The notes below the pieces were generated by a model. That model was given only the letters and a program-made list of their open reading frames with translations, was not told the origin of the DNA and made no database searches. Positions 44,568-53,144 of a DNA stretch of 64,000 bases are shown piece after piece. The translations under genes were made by a program, and so were the position numbers. Source of the DNA: Deltaproteobacteria bacterium (lineage in GTDB: Bacteria; Myxococcota_A; UBA9042; PHBI01); contig JACKFA010000010.1 of the NCBI GenBank assembly GCA_020632715.1, positions 124,001 to 188,000 on the forward strand, read 5' to 3'. Each line of letters begins with the position of its first letter. The stretch's first letter is position 1.

Positions 44568-46556
44568 ATGACCTTCGCAGCACCCGCCTTCCTCGCCCTC
44601 GGCGCCGCCCTCGCGGTCGCCGTCGTGCTCCTCGCCCGCGCCGCGCGACGCCACCGCGCGACCATGCTCCGGCGCTTCGCCGCGACCCGCCTCGTGGCGG
44701 CGCTGACGGCGTCGGCCTCCCCCGCCCGGCGCGCCGTGAAGACCGCGCTGCTCGCGGTCGGCGCGCTCCTCCTGTGCGCGGCGCTCGCGCGCCCGCAGCT
44801 CGGCGCGACCTGGGAGGAGGCGCGGCAGCGCGGCATCGACCTCCTCTTCGCGGTCGACACGTCGAAGTCGATGCTCGCGGGCGACGTGAAGCCGGACCGG
44901 CTGACGCGCGCGAAGCTCGCCATCCACGACCTCGTGACGCGCTTCCCGGCCGATCGCGTCGGCCTCGTCGCGTTCGCCGGCGACGCCTTCCTCTCGGTGC
45001 CGCTGACGCTCGACCGGGGCGTGTTCGAGAGCGCGCTCATGGGGCTCGAGCCGGGCGTCATCCCGCGCGGCGGGAGCGACCTCGCGCGCGCCATCGGCGT
45101 GTCGCGGGAGGCGCTCGCGAACGAGCCCGGGAACGAGAAGCTGCTCATCATGCTGACGGACGGCGAGGACCTCGGCGGCGAGGCGGTCGCGGCCGCGAAG
45201 GAGGCGGCCGAGGACGGCGTCACGATCCACGCGATCGGCGTCGGCAGCGCGTCGGGCGAGCTCGTGCCGGACCCGGACGGGCGCGGCGCGGGCGCGGTCG
45301 TGCGCGACGCGGACGGGAAGCCCGTGGTGTCGAAGCTCGACGAGGACACGCTCCGCGCCGTGGCCGCGGCGACCGGCGGGCGCTACGAGGCGCTCGGCGC
45401 CGACGGCGGCGGGCTCGAGCGGCTCTACGAGGGGACGCTCGCGGAGCTCCCGAAGCGGCTGCTCGAGTCGCGCCGGACGCGCGTGCCGATCGAGCGGTTC
45501 CAGTGGCCGCTCGCGGCGGCGCTGCTCTGCTTCTTCGCCGAGGGGCTCGTGGGCGACCGGCGGCGCGCGGCGCGGGTGGTCCGGGGCGCGCGGGCGGCCG
45601 CGTCCGTGGCGGCGGCCGTGCTGCTCGCGGTGATCGGCCTCGGCGGCGGCGCGCGGGCGGCGACGCCCGAGGACGCGCTGAACGCGTACCGGCTCCACGC
45701 GTACGATGCGGCGGCCGGGCTCTGGGGCCAGGCGCTCGCGGAGCGCCCGGGGGACCCGAAGCTCCTCTACGACCGCGGGGCCGCGGCCTACAAGGCGGGC
45801 CGCTGGGACGACGCCGTCACGGCGCTCGAGGGGGCGACCGTCGGGCGGAGCGTCTTCGTCGGGCCGAAGGGGGCCTACAACCTCGGCAACGCCTACTTCC
45901 GGAAGGGGGAGGACGTCCTCCGGGGCGGCGACCGCGAGGCGACGAAGGCCGTGTGGCAGAAGGCGGTCGGCGCCTACGAGCAGGCGCTCGCCATGGCGCC
46001 GGGCGACGCCGACGCCGAGCACAACCTCGAGGTCGTGAAGCGGCGCCTCGCCGCGCTCGAGGAGCCGCCGAAGCAGGACCAGAAGCAGGACGACCAGGAC
46101 CAGAAGGACCAGAAGGACCAGGACCAGGACCAGAAGGGCCAACAGGGCCAAGACCCGAAGGACCAGCAGGGCCAGGACGAGAAGGACAAGCAGGGCCAGC
46201 AGGGCCAGGACGAGAAGGACAAGCAGGGCCAGCAGGATTCGAAGGACCAGCAGGGCCACGACCCGAAGGACCAGCAGGGCCACGACCCGAAGGACCAGCA
46301 GGGCGCGAAGGACCAGCAGGCCCCGAAGGACCAGCCCGGCCAGGACGCGAAGGCCGAGCCCCAGCCGGGCTCCGCGCCCGGCGCCTCCGGCGGAGAGCCC
46401 GACGCGGACCACGTCCGCCCGGCCCCGGGCCAGCTGAACCGCGCCGAGGCCCGCGCCCTCCTCGACGCCCACGAGCGCGGCCGCCCCATCCCGGCGCTCC
46501 CGCTCAGCCGCGGCGCGCAGGACCCCGAACCCCGCCCCACGACGAAGGACTGGTAG
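44568..46556 (+). CDS. BatB/BatC-type fusion: VWA membrane domain plus TPR and Gln/Asp/Lys-rich tail
   Basis: A 662-residue protein. The first 320 residues repeat the BatA plan: two helices, a VWA domain with MIDAS (VDTSKSM, LTDGED), and a closing helix. A further hydrophobic helix (ASVAAAVLLAVIGLGGGARA) leads to about 130 residues of tetratricopeptide-like helices (YDRGAAAYKAGRWDDAVTALE, YNLGNAYFRKG). A low-complexity tail of about 95 residues follows, dominated by Gln, Asp and Lys (units such as GQDEKDKQGQ). In many bacteria BatB and the TPR protein BatC are separate; here they are one chain. Eleven bases separate it from the BatA-like gene. Confidence 0.88.
   Translation: MTFAAPAFLALGAALAVAVVLLARAARRHRATMLRRFAATRLVAALTASASPARRAVKTALLAVGALLLCAALARPQLGATWEEARQRGIDLLFAVDTSKSMLAGDVKPDRLTRAKLAIHDLVTRFPADRVGLVAFAGDAFLSVPLTLDRGVFESALMGLEPGVIPRGGSDLARAIGVSREALANEPGNEKLLIMLTDGEDLGGEAVAAAKEAAEDGVTIHAIGVGSASGELVPDPDGRGAGAVVRDADGKPVVSKLDEDTLRAVAAATGGRYEALGADGGGLERLYEGTLAELPKRLLESRRTRVPIERFQWPLAAALLCFFAEGLVGDRRRAARVVRGARAAASVAAAVLLAVIGLGGGARAATPEDALNAYRLHAYDAAAGLWGQALAERPGDPKLLYDRGAAAYKAGRWDDAVTALEGATVGRSVFVGPKGAYNLGNAYFRKGEDVLRGGDREATKAVWQKAVGAYEQALAMAPGDADAEHNLEVVKRRLAALEEPPKQDQKQDDQDQKDQKDQDQDQKGQQGQDPKDQQGQDEKDKQGQQGQDEKDKQGQQDSKDQQGHDPKDQQGHDPKDQQGAKDQQAPKDQPGQDAKAEPQPGSAPGASGGEPDADHVRPAPGQLNRAEARALLDAHERGRPIPALPLSRGAQDPEPRPTTKDW
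46072..46350 (+). repeat. Short tandem repeats encoding a Gln/Asp/Lys tail
   Basis: Repeated CAGGACCAGAAGGACCAG-type units and a longer unit encoding GQDEKDKQGQ and HDPKDQQG make up nearly 280 bases in frame. The tail is hydrophilic and highly charged, and length change by slippage is likely. Confidence 0.8.
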
Positions 46557-46558
46557 CC

Positions 46559-48511
46559 ATGACCCGACGCTCCCTCATCCCCACGCTGACCGCGCTCTGC
46601 GCGCTGACGCTCCCGGCGGCCCCCGCGCTCGCCGCGGGCCCGGTGCAGGTCTCGGCCGACCTCGACCCGACCGAGATCGTCCTCGGCGAGAGCGCGACGC
46701 TCTCCATCACGGTCGCCGGCGACGCCGCCCCGCCCGACGTCGACGCCGGCCCCGCCTACGCGCTCGCCGAGGTCGGCCGCGCGCAGTCGATGAGCGTCGT
46801 GAACGGTCGCACCTCCGTGCAGGCGACCTACACCTGGCGCGTGACCCCGTCGCAGGCCGGCCACGTGATGGTCGGGCCGACCCGCGTCGAGGGCACCACC
46901 ATCCCGCCGATCCCGCTCACGGTCCGCCCGCGCACCGCCGGCGCCGCGCCCGCGCCCGACGAGCCCGACGAGCCCGCCGACGCCGACGCGGACGAGCCCG
47001 CCGACTCCGACGCCGACCCCGACACCGCCCCCGCGGCCGCCGCCCCCCGCGCCCCCGCGCGCGCCTTCCTCCGCATCAGCGGCCCGACCGGCGCGCTCCG
47101 CCTCGGCGAGACCGCCCCCATCACGGTCCGCGCCTACTTCCTCGCCGGCACCGAGGTCACCGTGACCGGCCCGCCCGACCTCGACCTCGACGGCTTCACC
47201 GTCTCCGGCCTCGACACGAAGCCGCAGCAGGCCGAGGCCACCATCCGCGGGAACCGCTACCTCGTCGCCACCTGGCGCGGCACGCTCACCGCGGTCAAGG
47301 CCGGCACCTTCCCGATCGCCGGCACGCTCCCGGTCGAGCTCGCCTGGCGCGACGCCGGCGCCCCCTCCCGCCGCGCCCCCGCCCCCGCGCGGCGCGGCGG
47401 CGGCTCGCCCTTCGACGACCCCTTCTTCCGCGACGCCTTCCCCGGCGGCTCGCTCCTCGACGATCCGCTCGTCCAGCAGATGCTGTCGGGCCAGGGCCTC
47501 GGCGGCTTCGGCGGCCTCGACGACCTCATGGGCGGCGGCGGCCTCCTGGGCGGCGGCTTCGGCCCCGCGCGCCACGCCTCGCGCACGCTCCACGCGAAGC
47601 TCGCCGACCCGGTCGAGGTCGCGGACGTCCCCGCCGAGGGGCGCCCCGCCGGCTTCGGCGGCGCGGTCGGCCGCTTCGAGCTCGACGCCACCGCGGCCCC
47701 CGGCGAGGTCCACGTCGGCGAGCCCGTGACCGTCACGGTCCGCGTGACCGGTGAGGGCCGCTTCGACGCGGTCGACGTCACCGTCCCCGAGGGCGCGGGC
47801 TACAAGACCTACCCGACCGCGAGCCGCTTCGAGCCCGCCCGCCGCGGCGGCGACCGCGCCGGGACCAAGGTCTTCGAGCAGATGGTGGTCCCGACCGAGC
47901 CCGGGAAGCTCACGCTCCCGCCGCTCTCCCTCGCCTACTTCGACCCGGACGCGGGCGCCTACCGCACGGCGACCTCGTCGCCGCTGACCCTCGACGTCGC
48001 GCCGGGAACAGGGGGCGCCGCCCCCGTCGCGGCCGCCCCGCCCGCCGACGGCGGTCGCGACGGCGTCGCCGCGAGCCCGCCCTCGCTCCTGTCCGCGCCG
48101 AGCCCGCTCGCCGTGGGCGTGGGCCTCGGCGCGCTCGCGCTGGCCGGCGTCATCGGCGTCCTCCTGCTCGCCCGTCGCCGCCGCGGCGCGGCGCCCGCGA
48201 CCGCCGGCAAGCCCGGCCGCGTCTCGCGCGAGACCCTCGCGACCCTCGCCACCGCCGAGCGCGCCGGCGACGCCCCGGCGTTCTTCGCGGCCGCGCGCCG
48301 CGCCATCGCCGAGAAGCTCGGCGCCCTCTGGCAGCTCCCGCCCGAGCGCGTCGACCTCCGCGAGCTGGATCGCCGCCTGGGCGTCGTCCCGACCGACGTC
48401 GTCGCCGTGTTCGAGGCGGCCGACCGCCTGCGGCTCCTGCCGCGCACCGCCCCGCCGGGCCCGCTCGCGGCGTGGCGCGCGCGGGTCGACCACGCGCTCG
48501 CGACGCTGTGA
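46559..48511 (+). CDS. BatD-like protein
   Basis: A 650-residue protein with a signal peptide (ending ALAAG). Beta-rich domains follow: residues about 25-125 (VSADLDPTEIVLGESATLSI) and about 165-460, matching the BatD 'oxygen tolerance' layout (SGLDTKPQQAEATIRGNRYLV). An acidic linker (DEPADADADEPADSDADPD) separates them. A Gly-rich/Asp-Pro insert (GGSPFDDPFFRDAFPGGSLL) lies near residue 285. A transmembrane helix near residue 530 precedes a cytoplasmic helical domain of about 110 residues. It is the last gene of the MoxR/Bat operon, starting 2 bases after the preceding stop. The periplasmic part probably contacts the VWA domains of BatA/B (family knowledge). Confidence 0.88.
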   Translation: MTRRSLIPTLTALCALTLPAAPALAAGPVQVSADLDPTEIVLGESATLSITVAGDAAPPDVDAGPAYALAEVGRAQSMSVVNGRTSVQATYTWRVTPSQAGHVMVGPTRVEGTTIPPIPLTVRPRTAGAAPAPDEPDEPADADADEPADSDADPDTAPAAAAPRAPARAFLRISGPTGALRLGETAPITVRAYFLAGTEVTVTGPPDLDLDGFTVSGLDTKPQQAEATIRGNRYLVATWRGTLTAVKAGTFPIAGTLPVELAWRDAGAPSRRAPAPARRGGGSPFDDPFFRDAFPGGSLLDDPLVQQMLSGQGLGGFGGLDDLMGGGGLLGGGFGPARHASRTLHAKLADPVEVADVPAEGRPAGFGGAVGRFELDATAAPGEVHVGEPVTVTVRVTGEGRFDAVDVTVPEGAGYKTYPTASRFEPARRGGDRAGTKVFEQMVVPTEPGKLTLPPLSLAYFDPDAGAYRTATSSPLTLDVAPGTGGAAPVAAAPPADGGRDGVAASPPSLLSAPSPLAVGVGLGALALAGVIGVLLLARRRRGAAPATAGKPGRVSRETLATLATAERAGDAPAFFAAARRAIAEKLGALWQLPPERVDLRELDRRLGVVPTDVVAVFEAADRLRLLPRTAPPGPLAAWRARVDHALATL

Positions 48512-48526
48512 GCAGCCACGGCCGCC

Positions 48527-48577
48527 TCCTCCGTGCTCCTCCGTGTCTCCGCGTCTCCGTGGTCTCGTTCCGACGCG
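48527..48577. repeat. Degenerate copy of the CCTCCGTG repeat
   Basis: Between the BatD-like gene and the GH92 gene, units of the form (T/C)CTCCGTG are repeated about four times and followed by GTGGT and TTCCGACG. This is the same order as in the 16690-16747 repeat, so the element is dispersed in the genome. Confidence 0.6.
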
Positions 48578-48603
48578 CTGCGCGGCCGGCCCGAGCCGCG
48601 GTG

Positions 48604-50952
48604 CTACTCGTCGCTCGCCGGCGCCGGCGGGAGCTCGATCGCCGCCCCGCCCGCGATCGCGGCGTGCGGGAGCAGGAAGTCGCTCGTCGCGACCCCGTCG
48701 ACCCGCACCGGGCCGCCCGCGTCGGCGCCCCGCGTGATGACCACGTCACCGGCCGCGCGGTGCACGGTCACCGCGTCGAAGAGCGGCGCCGACAGCGCGT
48801 ACTCGCCCGTGCACGTGAGCGGGTAGAGCCCCATCGCGGCGAAGACGTACCACGACGAGAGCGTGCCGCCGTCGTCGTTGCCGACGAGCCCCCACGGCTC
48901 GAGCGCGTAGGCGGTGTCGGCGACCCAGGTCGTCCAGTAGCGCGTGAGCTCCGGGCGCCCGCCGAAGCCGAAGAGCCAGGGCGCCACGAGGTCGGGCTCG
49001 TTGCCGTGGTAATAGTAGGCGGTCGGGTACTCCCACGCGAAGCCGGCGCGGCCCTCGCGCATGAACGTCCCGAGCTTCGCGGTGAACGCGGCCTCGCCGC
49101 CGATGAGCGCGACGAGCCCCGGCACGTCGTGCGGGACCATGAAGAGGTACTGCCAGGCGGTGCCCTCGACGTACGGCGCGATGACCATCTCGGCGTCGTA
49201 GGCCGGGATCGTCCCGTCGGCGTCGCGCGGGGCGAGGAAGGCGCGGGCGTCGTCCCAGAGGTGCTTCCACCAGCCGGCGCGGCCCGCGAAGAGCGCGCCC
49301 CCGTCGGCGTCGTCGACCGCCTCGGCCACGCGCGCGAGGCAGAAGTCGTCGTGCGCGTACTCGAGCGTCTTCGAGACCGAGCCGCCCGCCATGTCCGCCG
49401 GCACGTACTCGTGGGCCGCCCAGGCCGCGTAGTCGTCGCGCCCGGGCTTCCCCTCGGGCGCCGGCCCCGTCGCGAGCGCGGCGAGCGCGGCGTAGGCGGC
49501 GTCCCAGTCGACGGCGTCGGCGCCGAGCTTGCCGACCGCGTCGCCGAAGACGACGTCGGCGCTCGTCCCGACCATCGAGCCCGTCTCGCCGGTCGCGAGC
49601 GGCCAGACCGGCATGGCGCCGCCCTCCTCGCCCATCCGCAGGAGCGACCGCAGGAAGTCGCGCTGCCGCTCGGGCCAGAGGAGCGACGCGAGCGGGTGGA
49701 AGGTGCGGTAGGTGTCCCAGAGGGAGAAGTCGCTGTAGTAGAGCCAGTCGCCGCCGGTCTCGTGGACCGCCTGGTCGAGGCCGCGGTAGCGCCCGTCGAC
49801 GTCGGTCAGGAGCGTCGGCATGAGCTGCGCGTGGTAGAGCGCGGTGTAGAGGAGGCGCCGGCGCGTGTCGCTGCCGCCCTCGACGGTGACGACGCCGAGC
49901 GCGTCCTCCCAGGCGGCGCGGGCGCGGGCGCGCACGGTGTCGAAGGGCACCTCGAACGCCTCGGCCTCGAGGTTCTCGCGGGCGCCGACCTCGTCGACGA
50001 ACGAGACGCCCACGCGCAGCTCGACGACCGGATCGGCGGACACGTCGAACGCGAGCGCCACGCCGGCCTTGGTGCCCGTGACGGCGGCGCGCCCGGCGAC
50101 GTAGCCGCCGGCGTCCCAGGTGCCGACCTCGACGGGGTCGCGGCTCGGGACGGCCACGAAGTAGAGGTCGAACCCGCCGAAGCGCCCCGAGAAGTCGCCG
50201 ATGTTCCGCACCATGCCCCGAATCTCGCCGTCGACGTCGACGGTCACGTGGGTCTCGGCGCCAGCGCGGCCGTTGCCGATGGCGTGCGTCACGTCGAAGA
50301 GGAGCGTGGCGGCGCCGCCGCTGCCTGCGACGGCTGCGTCCGAGAACGTGTAGCGGTGCACGCCCGCGCGCAGCGTGGCGGTGAGCTCGGCGGTGACGTC
50401 GTCGGTGGCGAGCCGGTAGTAACCGGGCTCGGCGGCCTCGCGCTCGTGGTCGAGCGGGAGGTTCGGGAGGAAGCCGGGCGCGAGGAGCGCGGTCGGAGCG
50501 CCCGCGGCGGGGACGACCATGAGGTTCCCGTAGTCGCCGACGCCCGTGCCGGCGAGGTGGATGTGGGAGAAGCCGAGCACGACGGTGTCGTTGTGGAGGT
50601 AGCCGCCGGCGTGGGCGACGCCCGAGCTCGCCGAGACGAAGCCGTCGGTGTCGGGCGAGAGGGCGACCATGCCGAACGGGAGCTTGGGGCCGGGGAACTC
50701 GGCGCCGAAGTTCAGGAGCAGGGTGCCCGTGCCGACGAAGGGGTCGACGAGGTCCACGAGCGCGGGCGCGGGGGGCTCCGCGGTGTCGGCGGCGTCGGCG
50801 ACGTCGCCCGGGGCGGTGTCGGCGGGGATCGTGTCGGCGGGGGCGCTGATGTCCGCGGTGTCGGTCGGCGAGGAGGCGCCGTCGTCGCCGCACGCGGCGA
50901 GGGCGAGGGCGGCGCCGAGGAGGATCGCGGCGCGGAGGGGTGGCTTCGTCAT
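48604..50952 (-). CDS. GH92-family alpha-mannosidase lipoprotein
   Basis: A 782-residue lipoprotein (lipobox LAAC) with a long Asp/Ala/Thr-rich tether. The GH92 plan is complete: the N-terminal beta domain opens DPFVGTG and PKLPFGMVALSPDT, with SHIHLAGTGVGDYG. The catalytic helical domain has YYSDFSLWDTYRTFHPL, GNEPD with the likely acid, and the Asp pair in GLVGNDDGGTLSSWYVF. GH92 enzymes are calcium-dependent exo-alpha-mannosidases, mostly alpha-1,2, that trim mannans or N-glycans. Cell-surface action on external glycans is inferred from lipidation. GGGAG precedes the ATG. It is divergent from the two-component genes. Confidence 0.92.
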   Translation of the reverse strand: MTKPPLRAAILLGAALALAACGDDGASSPTDTADISAPADTIPADTAPGDVADAADTAEPPAPALVDLVDPFVGTGTLLLNFGAEFPGPKLPFGMVALSPDTDGFVSASSGVAHAGGYLHNDTVVLGFSHIHLAGTGVGDYGNLMVVPAAGAPTALLAPGFLPNLPLDHEREAAEPGYYRLATDDVTAELTATLRAGVHRYTFSDAAVAGSGGAATLLFDVTHAIGNGRAGAETHVTVDVDGEIRGMVRNIGDFSGRFGGFDLYFVAVPSRDPVEVGTWDAGGYVAGRAAVTGTKAGVALAFDVSADPVVELRVGVSFVDEVGARENLEAEAFEVPFDTVRARARAAWEDALGVVTVEGGSDTRRRLLYTALYHAQLMPTLLTDVDGRYRGLDQAVHETGGDWLYYSDFSLWDTYRTFHPLASLLWPERQRDFLRSLLRMGEEGGAMPVWPLATGETGSMVGTSADVVFGDAVGKLGADAVDWDAAYAALAALATGPAPEGKPGRDDYAAWAAHEYVPADMAGGSVSKTLEYAHDDFCLARVAEAVDDADGGALFAGRAGWWKHLWDDARAFLAPRDADGTIPAYDAEMVIAPYVEGTAWQYLFMVPHDVPGLVALIGGEAAFTAKLGTFMREGRAGFAWEYPTAYYYHGNEPDLVAPWLFGFGGRPELTRYWTTWVADTAYALEPWGLVGNDDGGTLSSWYVFAAMGLYPLTCTGEYALSAPLFDAVTVHRAAGDVVITRGADAGGPVRVDGVATSDFLLPHAAIAGGAAIELPPAPASDE

Positions 50953-51083
50953 GGTCTCGGCTCCCGGTCGGGAGGGGAGGGTACGCGATGACGCGGGTCG
51001 ATGGGTACGACGAACGTCGCGCGGCCGCGCCCGGGGCCGCCGCGGGCTTGACAGCGCGGGCGAGCGGCCGCATCGATCCCGGC

Positions 51084-51773
51084 ATGCGCATTCTCGTGGT
51101 CGAGGACGACGCGCGCATCGGCGCGTTCATCGCGCGGGGCCTCTCGGAGGAGGGGCACGTGGTCGACGCCGTGCGCGACGCGGCGCAGGCCCTCGAGCAC
51201 TGCGCGCAGGTCGACTACGACGCGATCGTCGTCGACTGGATGCTCCCCGGGCAGGACGGGGTCAGCTTCATCGGCGCGCTGCGCGCGGACGGCGACCGCA
51301 CGCCGGCGCTCATGCTCTCGGCGCGGCGCGAGGTCGAGGACCGCGTCGAGGGCCTCCGCGGCGGGGCGGACGACTACCTCACGAAGCCGTTCTCCTTCGC
51401 GGAGCTGGTCGCGCGCCTCGAGGCGCTCACGCGGCGCGCCGGCGGGGCGCCCGCGAAGGCCGACCCGGCGGCGCTCGAGGTCGGGAACCTGCGCTTCGAC
51501 CTCCGCACGCGCCGCGTGACGCGCGCCGGTGAGGCGCTCGACCTGCAGCCGAAGGAGCTCGTGCTGCTCGAGTACCTGATGCGGAACGCGGGCCGCGTCG
51601 TGACGCGCACGATGATCCTCGAGCACGTCTGGGACTACGACTTCGACCCGCAGACGAACGTCGTCGACGTGCTCGTCTCGCGCCTCCGGAAGAAGGTCGA
51701 CCGCGAGTTCGACGAGAAGCTCATCCACACCCTGCGCGGGCGCGGCTACGTGATGCGGCGCGAGGCGGCGTGA
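51084..51773 (+). CDS. OmpR/PhoB-family response regulator
   Basis: A 229-residue protein. The receiver domain (1-120) has the acidic pair in VVEDD, phosphoacceptor D51 in IVVDWMLPGQDG, and the conserved Lys in DDYLTKPFS. The C-terminal winged helix (about 130-229) has LQPKELVLLEYLMRNAGRVV and VDVLVSRLRKKV, typical of OmpR/PhoB regulators. I start at the ATG at 51084, immediately before RILVVEDD. The kinase gene starts within the stop codon, so the pair is translationally coupled. Target genes cannot be named; the divergent GH92 gene is a neighbour. Confidence 0.95.
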   Translation: MRILVVEDDARIGAFIARGLSEEGHVVDAVRDAAQALEHCAQVDYDAIVVDWMLPGQDGVSFIGALRADGDRTPALMLSARREVEDRVEGLRGGADDYLTKPFSFAELVARLEALTRRAGGAPAKADPAALEVGNLRFDLRTRRVTRAGEALDLQPKELVLLEYLMRNAGRVVTRTMILEHVWDYDFDPQTNVVDVLVSRLRKKVDREFDEKLIHTLRGRGYVMRREAA

Positions 51774-53143
51774 TGACCGTGGGCGGGCGGCTCCGGCGCC
51801 TCTGGGGCACGTTCGGGGTGCGGCTCAACCTCTGGTATCTGCTGCTCTTCGCGGGCGCGCTCGCGGCGGGCGCGACGGTCGCGGACGTGGCGATGCGCTC
51901 GTCGGTCGGCGCGGAGCACCGGGCGCGGGTGCAGGCGGCGCTGACCGAGACGCGGATCCGCTACGAGACGGTCGGGCTCGGCGGGATGGGCGCGCGGCCG
52001 CTCGACCACGCGTACGTGCGCCTGTCCGACCCGGCGGAGGGGCGGCTCCTCTTCGAGCACGTGCCGGAGGGGCAGATCGCGCCGTCGCCGCGCGCGGGGG
52101 CCGCGCCGGCCGAGCCGGGCGTGCGCGAGCTCGTCTCGCCGACGGGGGTGACGTGGTCGATCGCGACGACGACGACGGTCGCGGGGCGGGTGCTCGAGGT
52201 GGGGCTCGACGATCACGCGCTCGACGCGGTGCTCGGGCGCCTCCGGAGCGCGTACCTCATCGTGCTCGGGACGGCGATGGCGATCGCGGTGGCGGGCGGG
52301 ATCCTCGTCACGTGGCGCGGGCGGCGGCCGCTCGTGGCGCTCCGGGACACGACGGAGCGCATCGTCGAGAGCGGGGACCTGTCGCAGCGGGTGCCGGCGC
52401 GGGCGGGGGCGACGGAGCTCGCGCAGCTCGGGGCGCTCTTCAACACGCTGCTCGAGAAGAACCAGCGGCTCGTGGGCGGGATGCGGGAGGCGCTCGACGC
52501 GGTGGCGCACGACCTCCGGACGCCGCTCACGCGGCTCCGGACGCGGGCGGAGCTGGCGCTCGCGGATCCGGCGGTGTCGGAGGCCGGGCAGGAGGCGCTC
52601 GCGGACTGCGTGGAGGAGTCGGACCGCGTGCTGACGATGCTCGCGAGCCTGATGGACCTCGCGGAGGCCGAGGCGGGCGCGATGAGGCTCGCGCCGGTGG
52701 CGGTGGACGTCGGGGGGCTCGTCGCCGAGGTGGTGGACCTCTACGAGCTCGTGGCGGCCGAGGTCGGCGTGGGGCTCGTGGCGGAGGAGGTCGCGGGCGG
52801 GCTCGTGGTGAGCGGGGACCGCGTGAGGCTCCGGCAGGCGCTCGCGAACGTGGTCGACAACGCGCTGAAGTACACGCCGGCGGGGGGCGAGGTGCGCGTG
52901 GCGGCCGCGGCGGAGGCGGGTGAGGTGGTCATCCGGGTGACCGATACGGGGCCCGGGATCCCGGCGGACGAGCAGGCGCGGGTGTTCGAGCGGCTCTACC
53001 GCGGGGACCGGGCGCGGTCGAAGCAGGGGCTCGGGCTCGGGCTCGCGATGGTGCGGGCGATCGTGGTCGCGCACGGCGGGCGCGTGGCGGTCGCGAGCGC
53101 GCCGGGCGAGGGCGCGCGCTTCGAGCTGCGCCTCCCGGGCTGA
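51773..53143 (+). CDS. Membrane sensor histidine kinase
   Basis: A 456-residue partner of the preceding regulator. Two membrane helices (about residues 19-40 and 161-180) bracket a periplasmic sensor domain of about 120 residues with no family match that I can name. A HAMP segment follows, then the HisKA domain with phosphoacceptor H246 in VAHDLRTPL. The ATPase domain has NVVDNALKY (N box), DTGPGIP (G1) and GLGLGLAM (G2). The ATG shares a base with the regulator's stop (TGATG); a GTG three bases earlier is an alternative. It is convergent with the secreted protein gene, one base apart. Confidence 0.95.
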   Translation: MTVGGRLRRLWGTFGVRLNLWYLLLFAGALAAGATVADVAMRSSVGAEHRARVQAALTETRIRYETVGLGGMGARPLDHAYVRLSDPAEGRLLFEHVPEGQIAPSPRAGAAPAEPGVRELVSPTGVTWSIATTTTVAGRVLEVGLDDHALDAVLGRLRSAYLIVLGTAMAIAVAGGILVTWRGRRPLVALRDTTERIVESGDLSQRVPARAGATELAQLGALFNTLLEKNQRLVGGMREALDAVAHDLRTPLTRLRTRAELALADPAVSEAGQEALADCVEESDRVLTMLASLMDLAEAEAGAMRLAPVAVDVGGLVAEVVDLYELVAAEVGVGLVAEEVAGGLVVSGDRVRLRQALANVVDNALKYTPAGGEVRVAAAAEAGEVVIRVTDTGPGIPADEQARVFERLYRGDRARSKQGLGLGLAMVRAIVVAHGGRVAVASAPGEGARFELRLPG

Positions 53144-53144
53144 C

